Shown: positions 51,420-62,221 of the stretch, in pieces | Layout: every line of letters begins with the position of its first letter | Position numbering within the stretch: position 1 is the first letter of the stretch | DNA from: an uncultured Collinsella sp. | GTDB taxonomy: Bacteria; Actinomycetota; Coriobacteriia; Coriobacteriales; Coriobacteriaceae | DNA: 64,000 bases | Assembly: GCA_959028445.1 (NCBI GenBank) | Contig: CAUFRY010000008.1 | Location: 1-64,000 of the forward strand | Direction: 5' to 3' | The notes under the pieces: model-generated | What the model saw: only the letters and a program-made list of their open reading frames with translations | Database searches by the model: none | Told to the model about the DNA's origin: nothing | Made by a program: the position numbers and the translations under genes

Positions 51420-53240
51420 ATGTCCGTTGAGGTCATGAGGTCTGTGATCGATGCTGCCGAGGGGCGCGTGCCCGTCGACACGCTGTTTACCAATGCGCAG
51501 ATTGTCGACGTGTATGGCCAGCGTGTGGCGCCCGGCAGCGTTGCCGTCAAGGACGGTGTGATCGTCGGCGTGCTCTACGATGGTCGCGACGATGCCGCTG
51601 GCACCTACGAGGCTGCCGAGGTTATCGACTGCCAGGGTCGCTATCTCGCCCCCGGCTTTATCGACGGACATCTGCACATTGAGTCCTCGAACATCCGTCC
51701 CGCCGAGTATGCGCGCATGGCGGCGACGCGCGGTACCACCACCGCCATTGCCGACAGCCACGAGATCGCCAACGTGGCGGGGCTCGACGGCCTGCGCTTT
51801 ATGATCGAGGACGGTCGCCGCGCGCCCATTTCCATCAAGTACATGATGCCCTCATGCGTGCCCGCGCTGCCCGATGAGCAAGCGGGCGCTGTGATTACCG
51901 CTGCTGACATGCAGGCGTTTTTTGCCGAGCATCCGGGCGACGTTTTTGGCCTGGGCGAGATGATGAACCTGCCGGGCGTCTTTATGGCCGATCCCGAGAC
52001 CTGCGTTCGCATCGATGCTGCCAACCAGACGCCGTCCAAGCAGGTCGACGGCCATGCGCCGCTCGTTGCCGGCAAGGACCTCAATGCCTATGCCGCGGCG
52101 GGCATTATCGCCGACCACGAGTCGACGATTCCCGAGGAGGCGCTCGACAAGCTGTCTCGCGGCATGTACGTGATGCTGCGCGAGGGTACGTGCAGCCATG
52201 ATCTGGCCAACCTGTCGCCGATGCTGCTGGAGAATCCCGCGCGCGCCCGCCGCTGCTGCTTTGCGACTGACGACCGCGCTCCTTCCGATGCGCTTGCAAC
52301 CGGCATGATCGACAATGCCTGCCGCGTGGCGATTGAGGCCGGTATCGACCCCGTGGTCGCTATCTCTATGGCGTCCCTCTCCACGGCCGAGGCGTTTGGC
52401 CTGGATCACGGCTGCCGCGACCCGCACGAGCTCCGCGGTGCGATTGCCCCGGGCAAGCGTGCCGACCTGCTGGTGCTCAATGACCTGACGTTTGCCACGG
52501 CTCCGCATCGTGTATATGCCGCCGGTGCCCTGGTGGCGCAGGACGGCACCTTTGTGGGCGAGATCGCACCCGAGATGGCCGAGGTTGCGGCCCTTGCCGA
52601 TGAGCTGCGCGCCTCCGTTAAGCTGCCGAAGCTTTCGCTCGACGTATTCGACTATGCCTTTAAGCCGGGCGAGGCCGTGATTGACGTGGTGCCGGGTAAG
52701 GCCATCACGGGTATGGTTCGTCCTGAGACTGACGAGGACTTGCGCCGCATTATGCTGATTGAGCGCCATGGCCGTGGCGTGTCGCTGCAGGCCGAGGGCG
52801 CCGACGGCGACGGCCCCGCGGGTCTGGGCTTGGTCGGCAAGCATATCGGCCGTGGTTGGGTGCGCGGCTTTACCATCACGGGCGGCGCCATTGCCTCCAC
52901 GATCGGCCACGACTCGCACAACGTGTGCGTGGTGGGCGACAATGCGGCGGATATGATGGCTGCCGTTGAGGCCGTGGGCCAGGGCGGCCACGTGCTGGTG
53001 CGCAACGGCGAGGTCGTGGCGCGCATTCCGCTGGCGCTCGGCGGCCTGATGAGCGAGGGCACGGCCGAAGACGTTGCGGCGCAGCACGACGACTTTATGG
53101 TCAAGGCGCGCGCCATGGGTATTGAGCCGCCGCTCGACCCCATCATGGGCATCATCTTCCTGCCCCTGCCGGTCATCCCGACGCTCCGCATCCGCCCCGA
53201 GGGCATGTTCGACGTCACAACCTTCACCTACGCCGACTAG
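51420..53240 (+). CDS. ade: Adenine deaminase
   Basis: A 606-residue amidohydrolase converting adenine to hypoxanthine and ammonia. The first metal motif GHLHIESS has H84 and H86. ADSHEIANVAG near 115 and DHESTIPEE near 235 are further family segments; the C-terminal domain from about 430 (VRGFTITGGAIASTIGHDSHN near 510) is characteristic of Ade. It could feed hypoxanthine into the purine-degrading system at 5-32 kb, although it is not clustered with it. ATG at 51420 follows AAAGGAG by 5 bases. Confidence 0.94.
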   Translation: MSVEVMRSVIDAAEGRVPVDTLFTNAQIVDVYGQRVAPGSVAVKDGVIVGVLYDGRDDAAGTYEAAEVIDCQGRYLAPGFIDGHLHIESSNIRPAEYARMAATRGTTTAIADSHEIANVAGLDGLRFMIEDGRRAPISIKYMMPSCVPALPDEQAGAVITAADMQAFFAEHPGDVFGLGEMMNLPGVFMADPETCVRIDAANQTPSKQVDGHAPLVAGKDLNAYAAAGIIADHESTIPEEALDKLSRGMYVMLREGTCSHDLANLSPMLLENPARARRCCFATDDRAPSDALATGMIDNACRVAIEAGIDPVVAISMASLSTAEAFGLDHGCRDPHELRGAIAPGKRADLLVLNDLTFATAPHRVYAAGALVAQDGTFVGEIAPEMAEVAALADELRASVKLPKLSLDVFDYAFKPGEAVIDVVPGKAITGMVRPETDEDLRRIMLIERHGRGVSLQAEGADGDGPAGLGLVGKHIGRGWVRGFTITGGAIASTIGHDSHNVCVVGDNAADMMAAVEAVGQGGHVLVRNGEVVARIPLALGGLMSEGTAEDVAAQHDDFMVKARAMGIEPPLDPIMGIIFLPLPVIPTLRIRPEGMFDVTTFTYAD

Positions 53241-53379
53241 TCATCGGGGACGTTCTTAAACGTCTAGTCGCCTGCGACACTCTTTGACGTGTTGCCTGGC
53301 GCTGCGAATGTGGGACCCCTGGTGCGCGTGAGCTATTTGCCAGGTCCTTGTAACGTTTGCGCCCGCGGAGTCTTACCTG

Positions 53380-53444
53380 AGCTCCCTTTGGGTACGTTGG
53401 AATCGGATACACGTTCGATTCCAACAAGCCCGAAGGGAGCTTTT
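53380..53444 (+). promoter_or_regulatory. Leader hairpin that can mask the ribosome-binding site of the HAD gene
   Basis: AGCTCCCTT at 53380-53388 pairs with AAGGGAGCT at 53433-53441, and GTTGGAATCG at 53396-53405 with CGATTCCAAC at 53416-53425, forming one long stem. The right base arm contains AAGGGAG, the ribosome-binding site for the ATG at 53447. TTTT follows the stem, so it could also act as a terminator. Confidence 0.65.
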
Positions 53445-53446
53445 CT

Positions 53447-54241
53447 ATGTTTAAACTGATTGCATCCGATATGGACGGCACACTGCTTGACGAAAACGGC
53501 CAGGTGCCTCCCGAGACCTACGAACTGATTCTGGCGCTACACGAGCATGGCGTGCATTTCGCCGCATCGTCAGGTCGTCGCTACGATCGCCTGTGCGAGT
53601 TCTTTGCGCCCGTTCGCGACAAGATGGACTTTGTCGCCGCTAACGGCGCCCAGGTCTACGCCGACGGTAAGATGGTAGACCGTGAGGTGTATTCCCACCT
53701 GGCGATTCGAAGGCTCGCCCAAGCCGTCAGGACGTTTCCCAATCTGCATCTTGCGCTCTTTGACCGAACCAAGTCCTTCCTGCTCGATGACGAGTGCAAG
53801 TTCGTGCGTGAGGTCGATAAGGACCTTCCCAATGCCGAGCGCATTTGGGAGCTGCCCGACCCCAGCGTAAATATCATCAAAGCGAGTATCTTTTGCGACG
53901 ACAGTGCGGTTATGGACAGTGCGTACGTGCTACAGCGCGAACTTGGTCAGCTCTTTACTTTTGCGCCTTCGGGCAACGCGTGGATCGATGCCATGCAGCC
54001 TGGTGTGTCGAAGGCCTCGGGTATCGCGCAGCTCGCGGAGCATTACGGCATTGGACGCGACGAGGTCATGGCGTTTGGCGACTCGATGAACGACTACGAG
54101 ATCATTCGCTTTGTCGGTACGGGCTGCGCGATGGAAAACGCGCGCCCCGCGCTCAAGGCGGTGGCCGATCGCGTGGTGGGTTGTAATCGCGACCACGCCG
54201 TCCAGCAGGAGCTCCGTCGCGTGCTGGAGAGTCTCTCCTAA
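53447..54241 (+). CDS. Cof-type HAD-family sugar/cofactor phosphatase
   Basis: A 264-residue HAD phosphatase with a C2-type cap. Motif I is DMDGTLL (D9 nucleophile, D11), motif II is SSGR near 40, and motif IV is AFGDSMNDYEI near 206. Cof-type enzymes dephosphorylate sugar phosphates, pyridoxal phosphate or similar metabolites; the substrate is not predictable. ATG at 53447 uses AAGGGAG in the leader hairpin. A second Cof-type gene lies convergent at 54349-55191. Confidence 0.9.
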   Translation: MFKLIASDMDGTLLDENGQVPPETYELILALHEHGVHFAASSGRRYDRLCEFFAPVRDKMDFVAANGAQVYADGKMVDREVYSHLAIRRLAQAVRTFPNLHLALFDRTKSFLLDDECKFVREVDKDLPNAERIWELPDPSVNIIKASIFCDDSAVMDSAYVLQRELGQLFTFAPSGNAWIDAMQPGVSKASGIAQLAEHYGIGRDEVMAFGDSMNDYEIIRFVGTGCAMENARPALKAVADRVVGCNRDHAVQQELRRVLESLS

Positions 54242-54251
54242 TCCGGCAGAT

Positions 54252-54343
54252 GGGGACGTTCCTTTTCTGTCGGCAGTGGGGGACAGTCCTTGCAGCTTTT
54301 TCGCGAAGACTGTCCCCAACGACTAGTCATTCAAGAACGCCCC
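54252..54343. repeat. REP-like nested inverted repeats between two HAD genes
   Basis: GGGGACAGTC at 54279-54288 pairs exactly with GACTGTCCCC at 54308-54317. Outside it GGGGACGTTC at 54252-54261 nearly pairs with GAACGCCCC at 54335-54343. GGGGACGTTC also occurs at 53246-53255. The sequence GACTAGTCATTCAAGAACG follows the inner stem. It lies between converging genes. Confidence 0.65.
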
Positions 54344-54348
54344 AATGA

Positions 54349-55191
54349 CTAGGCGAGGGCGGCCATGATGGTGCGGGCGACGCCGTCGTGGTCGTTGTCG
54401 TATTCGGTGATGGCGTCGGCGGCCTCGCGATCTTCGGGCTCGGCGTTGATCATGGCCATGCCATGGCCCGCTGCCTGCAGCATGGGGATGTCGTTGATGT
54501 TGTCGCCGAACGCCCAGGCGTCGGCGAGACGCTCGCCCAGATGCTCACACAGCCACGTGAGGGCCGTTCCCTTGGTGGCGCCTTCGCCCATAACCTCGAT
54601 ATTCATGGCGTACGAACGCGTGACCTCAATGCCTCCGAGCGTGTCGAGCGCCGCCGCGATGGCGTCGCGATCGGCCGGGTCGTGCCAGTACATAGCGATG
54701 CGTTCGAGCGTCTCGACCTCGTCGATTTTGCTGTCGATATTCATGTCGATCGGCGTTCGTGTGCGCTTGAGCGAAGCCGCGATGTGGGGGTCGCCGCCAC
54801 AGAACTCATCCAGACGCCCGTATAGCGAGCGGGGGAGGAAGCACTGCCCATCCGCGAAGATATCGAAGGTCACATCGTGGCCGGCGGCAATGCGATGGAT
54901 GCGGTGGGCAATGCCACGGTCGAGCGGACGGCTCAAGATGCACGTGGCGCGCGAGGCGTCGGTGGGCGTATCCTCGTCGAGCTGCCAGACGCTGGCGCCG
55001 TTGGCACAGACCGCGTAATGCACGGCGGGATGGGCGAGAATGGGCTCAAAGATGCCCGACAGTGGACGTCCCGTGCAGGGAACAAACTCGATGCCACGAC
55101 ATGCGAGCTCGTCGAGCATCGCCCAGGTGGCATCGCTCATTTGCTTATCGCTCGTCAGCAGCGTCCCATCCATATCGGAAAACACAATCAT
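54349..55191 (-). CDS. Cof-type HAD-family phosphatase
   Basis: A 280-residue HAD phosphatase. Motif I is SDMDGTLL (D6, D8), motif II is CTGRP near 40, and motif IV is AFGDNINDIPM near 228. It has the same architecture as the gene at 53447 but is not closely similar. ATG at 55191 has a GAAAGG upstream (the TAGAAAGGGCTGCATCAA region). It is followed on the minus strand by the REP-like repeats, and no obvious operon partner is present. Confidence 0.9.
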   Translation of the reverse strand: MIVFSDMDGTLLTSDKQMSDATWAMLDELACRGIEFVPCTGRPLSGIFEPILAHPAVHYAVCANGASVWQLDEDTPTDASRATCILSRPLDRGIAHRIHRIAAGHDVTFDIFADGQCFLPRSLYGRLDEFCGGDPHIAASLKRTRTPIDMNIDSKIDEVETLERIAMYWHDPADRDAIAAALDTLGGIEVTRSYAMNIEVMGEGATKGTALTWLCEHLGERLADAWAFGDNINDIPMLQAAGHGMAMINAEPEDREAADAITEYDNDHDGVARTIMAALA

Positions 55192-55215
55192 TTGATGCAG
55201 CCCTTTCTACTGGCA

Positions 55216-55255
55216 TAAAAAGCGTGGCCGAGGGCGGTGATGCCCTGGCCACGCT
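55216..55255 (-). terminator. Terminator of the citrate synthase gene
   Basis: On the minus strand GCGTGGCC pairs with GGCCACGC, with inner GGGC/GCCC pairing, and is followed by TTTTTATG, 24 bases after the citrate synthase stop. Confidence 0.85.
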
Positions 55256-55278
55256 CGGGTTCTATAACGGTCCGCGTC

Positions 55279-56697
55279 CTAGCGATCGGCGAGCGGCTTG
55301 TATTCCAGCGGCTCGATAACCGGGCGATACGCGGGACGGATGATGCGGTGCGCGCAGAAGAGCTCTTCCATGCGGTGCGCCGACCAGCCGGCCATACGGG
55401 CGACGGCGAACAGCGGTGTAAAGAGCGTCTCGGGCACGCCGAGCATCTTGTAGATAAAGCCTGTGTACAGGTCGATGTTGGCGCAGATGGGCTTGGTCAT
55501 GCCGTGGTCGCGCATCACCTGCGGGGCCAGGCGCTCGATGCGCTCGATGAGCGCGAACTCCTCGCCCAAGTCCTTCTTGGCGGCAAGCGAGCGCGCGTAA
55601 CGGCGGCAGACCTCGGCGCGCGGGTCGCTCAGCGTATAGACGGCGTGGCCCATGCCGTAGATGAGGCCGGTGCCGTCGAAGGCCTGCTTGTCGAGGATCT
55701 TGCCCAGGTAGGCCGCGACCTCGTCCTCGTCCTCCCAATTGGAGACATGCGCACGGATGTCCTCGTGCATGGACACGACCTTGGCGTTGGCGCCGCCGTG
55801 GCGCGGGCCCTTGAGCGAGCCGATGGCCGCGGCGTAGGCGGAATACGGGTCGGTGGCCGAGGAGGACAGCACGCGGCAGGCAAACGTGGAGTTGTTGCCG
55901 CCGCCGTGCTCTGCATGCAGCATGAGCATCACGTCGAGCAGCATGGCCTCATCGCGGGTGAACGCCATACCGCCGCGGAGCACCTGTAGGATGGTCTCGG
56001 CGGTGGAGAGGCCGGGCGTGGGGTGCGGCACGTGAACCTCGGAGCCGCGAAGCTTGGCGATCGAGGCCATGTGTGCGAAGGCGGCGATGCGCGGGAGACG
56101 TGCGAGCATGGAAATAGCCACGTCGATCTCATGCTCGGGCGTGATCACGTCTGGTTCGGCGTCGAAGGCGTAGAGCAGCAGCACGGCGCGTTGAAGCACA
56201 TTCATGATGCTCGACGACACCGTGGTCATGGGGAACTCGCGGACGTATTCGTCGCTCAGGTGTCTAAAAGCACCCAGGCGTCCGCAAAAACCGTCGAGTT
56301 CCTCTTTGGTGGGCAGCGAGCCCGTGATGAGCAGGTAGGCGACCTCTTCGTAGCCATAGCGATCCTCGGCCTGGGCGTTGTTGACCAGGTCCTCGATGCT
56401 GTAGCCACGAAGCGTGAGTTTGCCCTGATCGGGCACGACTTTGCCGTCGACCTTGTTGTAGCCATGCACATCCGAGATGCGGGTAAGGCCCGCGACCACG
56501 CCCGAGCCGTCGGCATTGCGCAGGCCGCGCTTGACGTTGTGCTCTACGAACAGGTCCTCGTCGTATGGGGCGGTCGGCAGGCCGTGGTAGAGGTTTTCGC
56601 TTTCGGGCGAAATCTGACGGCTCGCCTCGTAATCCAGAACCAGGCGGCTCAGGTGATCGTCGAAGCGGTAGTAGATTTTCTTGGCGTCGTAGGCCAT
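55279..56697 (-). CDS. gltA: Citrate synthase
   Basis: A 472-residue citrate synthase condensing oxaloacetate and acetyl-CoA. The catalytic histidines and aspartate region are visible in LHAEHGGGNNSTF near 262, GPRHGGAN near 302 and GMGHAVYT near 350. The N-terminal 60 residues are an extension relative to short CitZ forms. In a fermentative anaerobe it probably supplies citrate and 2-oxoglutarate for glutamate synthesis; no other TCA genes are nearby. ATG at 56697 follows GAGAGGAG. An ACT-domain gene lies 77 bases upstream on the same strand. Confidence 0.94.
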   Translation of the reverse strand: MAYDAKKIYYRFDDHLSRLVLDYEASRQISPESENLYHGLPTAPYDEDLFVEHNVKRGLRNADGSGVVAGLTRISDVHGYNKVDGKVVPDQGKLTLRGYSIEDLVNNAQAEDRYGYEEVAYLLITGSLPTKEELDGFCGRLGAFRHLSDEYVREFPMTTVSSSIMNVLQRAVLLLYAFDAEPDVITPEHEIDVAISMLARLPRIAAFAHMASIAKLRGSEVHVPHPTPGLSTAETILQVLRGGMAFTRDEAMLLDVMLMLHAEHGGGNNSTFACRVLSSSATDPYSAYAAAIGSLKGPRHGGANAKVVSMHEDIRAHVSNWEDEDEVAAYLGKILDKQAFDGTGLIYGMGHAVYTLSDPRAEVCRRYARSLAAKKDLGEEFALIERIERLAPQVMRDHGMTKPICANIDLYTGFIYKMLGVPETLFTPLFAVARMAGWSAHRMEELFCAHRIIRPAYRPVIEPLEYKPLADR

Positions 56698-56774
56698 GCG
56701 CGCTCCTCTCCGGTCCGCTTTGGGGCCGCGCGCTTGGACGATATGACGTCAAGCTGCCCCGAGCGGCTTGTTCG

Positions 56775-57062
56775 CTACAGGCGGTACATAAAGTTAAAGA
56801 CGTCCTCGCGCTGAATGGACACGTTGACGCCCGAAAGCTCGCCTGCCTCGGCCAGGGCCTTCTGCAGCTCGGCGAAGTCGAGCTTGGACTCGGCGGTGTC
56901 GGCCAGCATGGTCATGGTGAAGATGTCCTCGATAATGGACTGCGTAATGTCGCGGATGTCGACGTTGGCCTCGCCCAGAACACGGGTGACGCCGGCGACG
57001 ATACCGGGGCGGTTCTTGCCAAGGACGGTGATGACGATGCGGGAGGACGAGATCTCGGCCAT
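56775..57062 (-). CDS. ACT-domain protein (UPF0237 type)
   Basis: A 95-residue protein made of one ACT domain and a short tail: SRIVITVLGKNRPGIVAGVT (residues 7-26), then NVDIRDITQSIIEDIFTMTM (33-52). ACT domains bind amino acids and regulate enzymes or transcription; stand-alone members such as the UPF0237 group have no fixed role. ATG at 57062 follows GAAAGGG. It probably shares a transcript with citrate synthase. Confidence 0.88.
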   Translation of the reverse strand: MAEISSSRIVITVLGKNRPGIVAGVTRVLGEANVDIRDITQSIIEDIFTMTMLADTAESKLDFAELQKALAEAGELSGVNVSIQREDVFNFMYRL

Positions 57063-57254
57063 GGGAAACCCTTTCGCGTGATTGCGGCGCGCGCGGGGCG
57101 CTCCGCTACGGTACAGTGTTCATCATTGTACCTGTCTGGCGCAAAAAAGGCGCGCTCGCTGCGGCGTTACATGCCTGCAACATGGGAGAAGGGGCAACAG
57201 GGTGCGTGTCCGCTGCGGTTGGTCGCGCCGCGTTGCACAAAGACCGTGAACCTT

Positions 57255-57283
57255 TTGTGGGACGCGCGGCGCCGTGGTACCAT
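57255..57283 (+). promoter_or_regulatory. Promoter of rpmE
   Basis: TTGTGG at 57255-57260, a 17-base spacer and TACCAT at 57278-57283. This places the start of transcription just before the structured leader at 57297. The rest of the 305-base gap 57063-57367 shows no gene. Confidence 0.6.
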
Positions 57284-57296
57284 AGCCGAGTTTGTT

Positions 57297-57346
57297 GTCT
57301 TGGTCGGAAACCAAGACGCCTTATGCGCTGATCGGTAACCAGCGCC
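57297..57346 (+). promoter_or_regulatory. Structured leader of rpmE (candidate L31 autoregulatory RNA)
   Basis: Two adjacent hairpins: GTCTTGGT/ACCAAGAC (57297-57316) and GCGCTG/CAGCGC (from 57326). TTGGTC and GACCAA segments could also pair in an alternative fold. The second hairpin ends just before the AAGGAG ribosome-binding site. L31 leaders are known in several bacterial groups, so autoregulation is plausible. Confidence 0.45.
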
Positions 57347-57367
57347 TGACCAATAAGGAGTCCTACC

Positions 57368-57793
57368 ATGAAGCAGGGTATCCATCCCCAGTATGTCGAG
57401 TGCACGGTGACGTGCTCCTGCGGCAACACCTTCAAGACGCACGCTACCGTGTCCGAGATGAAGGTCGAGCTTTGCAACGAGTGCCACCCGTTCTACACCG
57501 GCCAGCAGAAGTTCGTCGACACCGGTGGACGCGTCCAGCGCTTCGCCGACAAGTTCGGTGGCGCCGCTGCCGCCCAGCTCAAGAAGGCCGAGGAGGCCAA
57601 GGCTGCCAAGGCCGCCAAGGCTGCTGAGGCCGAGGCCGCTCGCAAGGCCGCCGCTGAGGCTAAGGCTGCCGAGAAGGCTAAGCGTGCTGCTAAGTTTGCC
57701 GAGGAGGCTGCCAAGCAGGCCGCCGAGGCTCCCGCAGAGGCTCCCGTCGAGGAGGCCGCTGCCGAGGCCGAGACCACCGAGGCTGCTGAGTAA
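57368..57793 (+). CDS. rpmE: 50S ribosomal protein L31 with long Ala/Lys/Glu-rich tail
   Basis: A 141-residue protein, about twice the usual L31. Residues 1-66 are zinc-type L31: MKQGIHPQY, zinc cysteines C16, C18, C36 and C39, and the [23 protein letters not shown] block. Residues 67-141 form a low-complexity extension, first Lys/Ala-rich (probably one long helix), then Glu/Ala/Pro. The DNA is correspondingly GCC/GCT/AAG-rich, and no frameshift is needed to read it. ATG at 57368 follows AAGGAG. It is monocistronic, with a terminator at 57828. Confidence 0.94.
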   Translation: MKQGIHPQYVECTVTCSCGNTFKTHATVSEMKVELCNECHPFYTGQQKFVDTGGRVQRFADKFGGAAAAQLKKAEEAKAAKAAKAAEAEAARKAAAEAKAAEKAKRAAKFAEEAAKQAAEAPAEAPVEEAAAEAETTEAAE

Positions 57794-57827
57794 ATAGTTC
57801 GCCGCGGAATCACTCGCATTCATGGCG

Positions 57828-57870
57828 TGAGGGCCGTGCATCCATTTGGGTGCGCGGCCCTTTTCTTTTT
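57828..57870 (+). terminator. Terminator after rpmE
   Basis: GAGGGCCGTGCA pairs with TGCGCGGCCCTT around a short loop, followed by TTTCTTTTT. Confidence 0.85.
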
Positions 57871-57871
57871 A

Positions 57872-57971
57872 TTGGTGCAAACCAACCTGCCCCCATTGCA
57901 CCAAATGGCAGAGAGGCAGCGTTTGCCCAGATAAAACCTGCCAAAATTAACCTGTCCCATTGTGGCAGGTT
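57872..57971. repeat. REP-like element, copy B, and adjacent inverted repeat
   Basis: Bases 57872-57904 match the element at 51261-51293 in 31 of 33 positions and have complementary ends TTGGTGCAA/TTGCACCAA. A further inverted repeat AACCTGCCA at 57935-57943 with TGGCAGGTT at 57963-57971 encloses CTGTCCCATTG, similar to bases 55-70 of the window. These fill most of the 307-base gap rpmE-secA; TACAAT at 58034-58039 is a possible secA -10. Confidence 0.7.
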
Positions 57972-58100
57972 GGTCGTAGTTATTACGTGGCGGTCGAGGT
58001 CGACCGTATAGGCCGCGCCTTGTTTGGCTAAAGTACAATCATCTGTGTTTAACTCGCCCGCAGCTGCACGGCGTGGGCGATGGCCAAAAAGGAAAACCAC

Positions 58101-60907
<2,807 letters not shown>

Positions 60908-60908
<1 letters not shown>

Positions 60909-62056
60909 TGGCTGAGGCTTTAGAGATAACGCCCGCCGAGCTGGACGCGTTCGCGGACCGGCTCGGCGAGGTCGAGTCGTATCTCCACCTGGACGAGAAG
61001 CGTACCCGCGTGTTCGAGCTCGAGGCCAAAAGTGTTGCCCCTGGCTTTTGGGATGACGCCGACGCCGCCCGTGCCACCATGGAGGAGATCGCGCGCACCA
61101 AGGAAGATATCGCTGCCGTGGACACCGCGCGCGGCGAGCTTTCCGATGCCCGCGCCGCGCTGGAGCTTGCCGAGGAGATGGGGGATGACCCCGACGCCGC
61201 CGCCCTTCGCGAGGAGGCTGCAGCCACGGCTGAGCGCCTGGCCCGTGCCATCGATGAGCTTGAGCTTTCGAGCTGGTTTACCGGTGAGTTCGATCACGGC
61301 GATGCCATTGTGACCATCAAGCCCGGACAGGGTGGTCTGGAGGCCCAGGACTGGACCTTCATGCTCTTTAAGATGTACATGAAGTACTGCCAGCGTCGCG
61401 GCTGGAAGGTCACCATCAACGACTGTCCCGCGGCCGAGGTCATCGGCATTGACCGTGCGACCTTTACCGTCGAGGGCAAGGACGCATTTGGCATGCTGCG
61501 CGCCGAGGCCGGCGTCCACCGCTTGGTTCGCATTAGCCCCACCGACGACAAGAAGCGCCGCCAGACCACGTTTGCCGGCGTCGAGGTCATCCCCGTGCTA
61601 CCCGATGATATCGACATCGAGATCAGTCCCGATGACATCCGCGTGGACGTGTACCACGCGAGCGGCCCGGGCGGTCAGGGCGTCAACACCACCGACTCCG
61701 CCGTGCGCGTGACGCATTTTCCCAGCGGCATTGTGGTCACCTGCCAAAACGAGCGCAGCCAGATTCAGAACAAGGCCGCGTGCATGCAGATCCTCAAGGC
61801 TCGCCTGTACGAGATTGAGCTCGAGAAGCGCGCCGAGGCGCTCGATGAGATCCGCGGACCCAAGACCACGATTGGTTTTGGCAACCAGATTCGCAGCTAC
61901 GTGCTCTACCCGTACCAGATGGTCAAGGACTTACGCACGGGCGTGGAGACCAGCAATGTCGAGGCCGTCCTTGACGATGGCGACCTGGACCCGTTTGTTA
62001 TTGGCTACCATCGCTGGGCTACCGGCAACGCCGATGCAGAAGGCTCGGAGGTCTAA
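60908..62056 (+). CDS. prfB: Peptide chain release factor 2 (single uninterrupted frame, SPT codon-recognition motif)
   Basis: A 382-residue class I release factor of the RF2 branch. The catalytic GGQ is residues 255-257 in SGPGGQGVN. The stop-codon recognition tripeptide, SPF in most RF2s, reads S210-P211-T212 (RISPTDDKKRR). No programmed +1 frameshift is present: the region after YLHLDEKR reads through without a stop. RF2 releases at UGA and UAA. Its position after secA is common in Gram-positives. The start ATG overlaps the secA stop codon by one base. A terminator follows at 62181. Confidence 0.95.
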
Positions 62057-62180
62057 AACATCGGGTGGCTTCAAGCCGATGCCAAGCCCAACGGTTGGAC
62101 GGGTTTGTATCCAGAATAAACCCTGCGCAGGGGTGGTTTTTGTCCGGCGAATCGGTAGAATCGAATACAAGAAGAAGTTC

Positions 62181-62209
62181 AAAGCGCATCCGTTTGGGTG
62201 CGCTTTTTT
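62181..62209 (+). terminator. Terminator between prfB and the YitT-type gene
   Basis: AAAGCGCA pairs with TGCGCTTT around a loop of about 9 bases, followed by TTTT. GGGAGG for the next gene begins directly after it. Confidence 0.75.
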
Positions 62210-62221
62210 GAGGGAGGCAGC

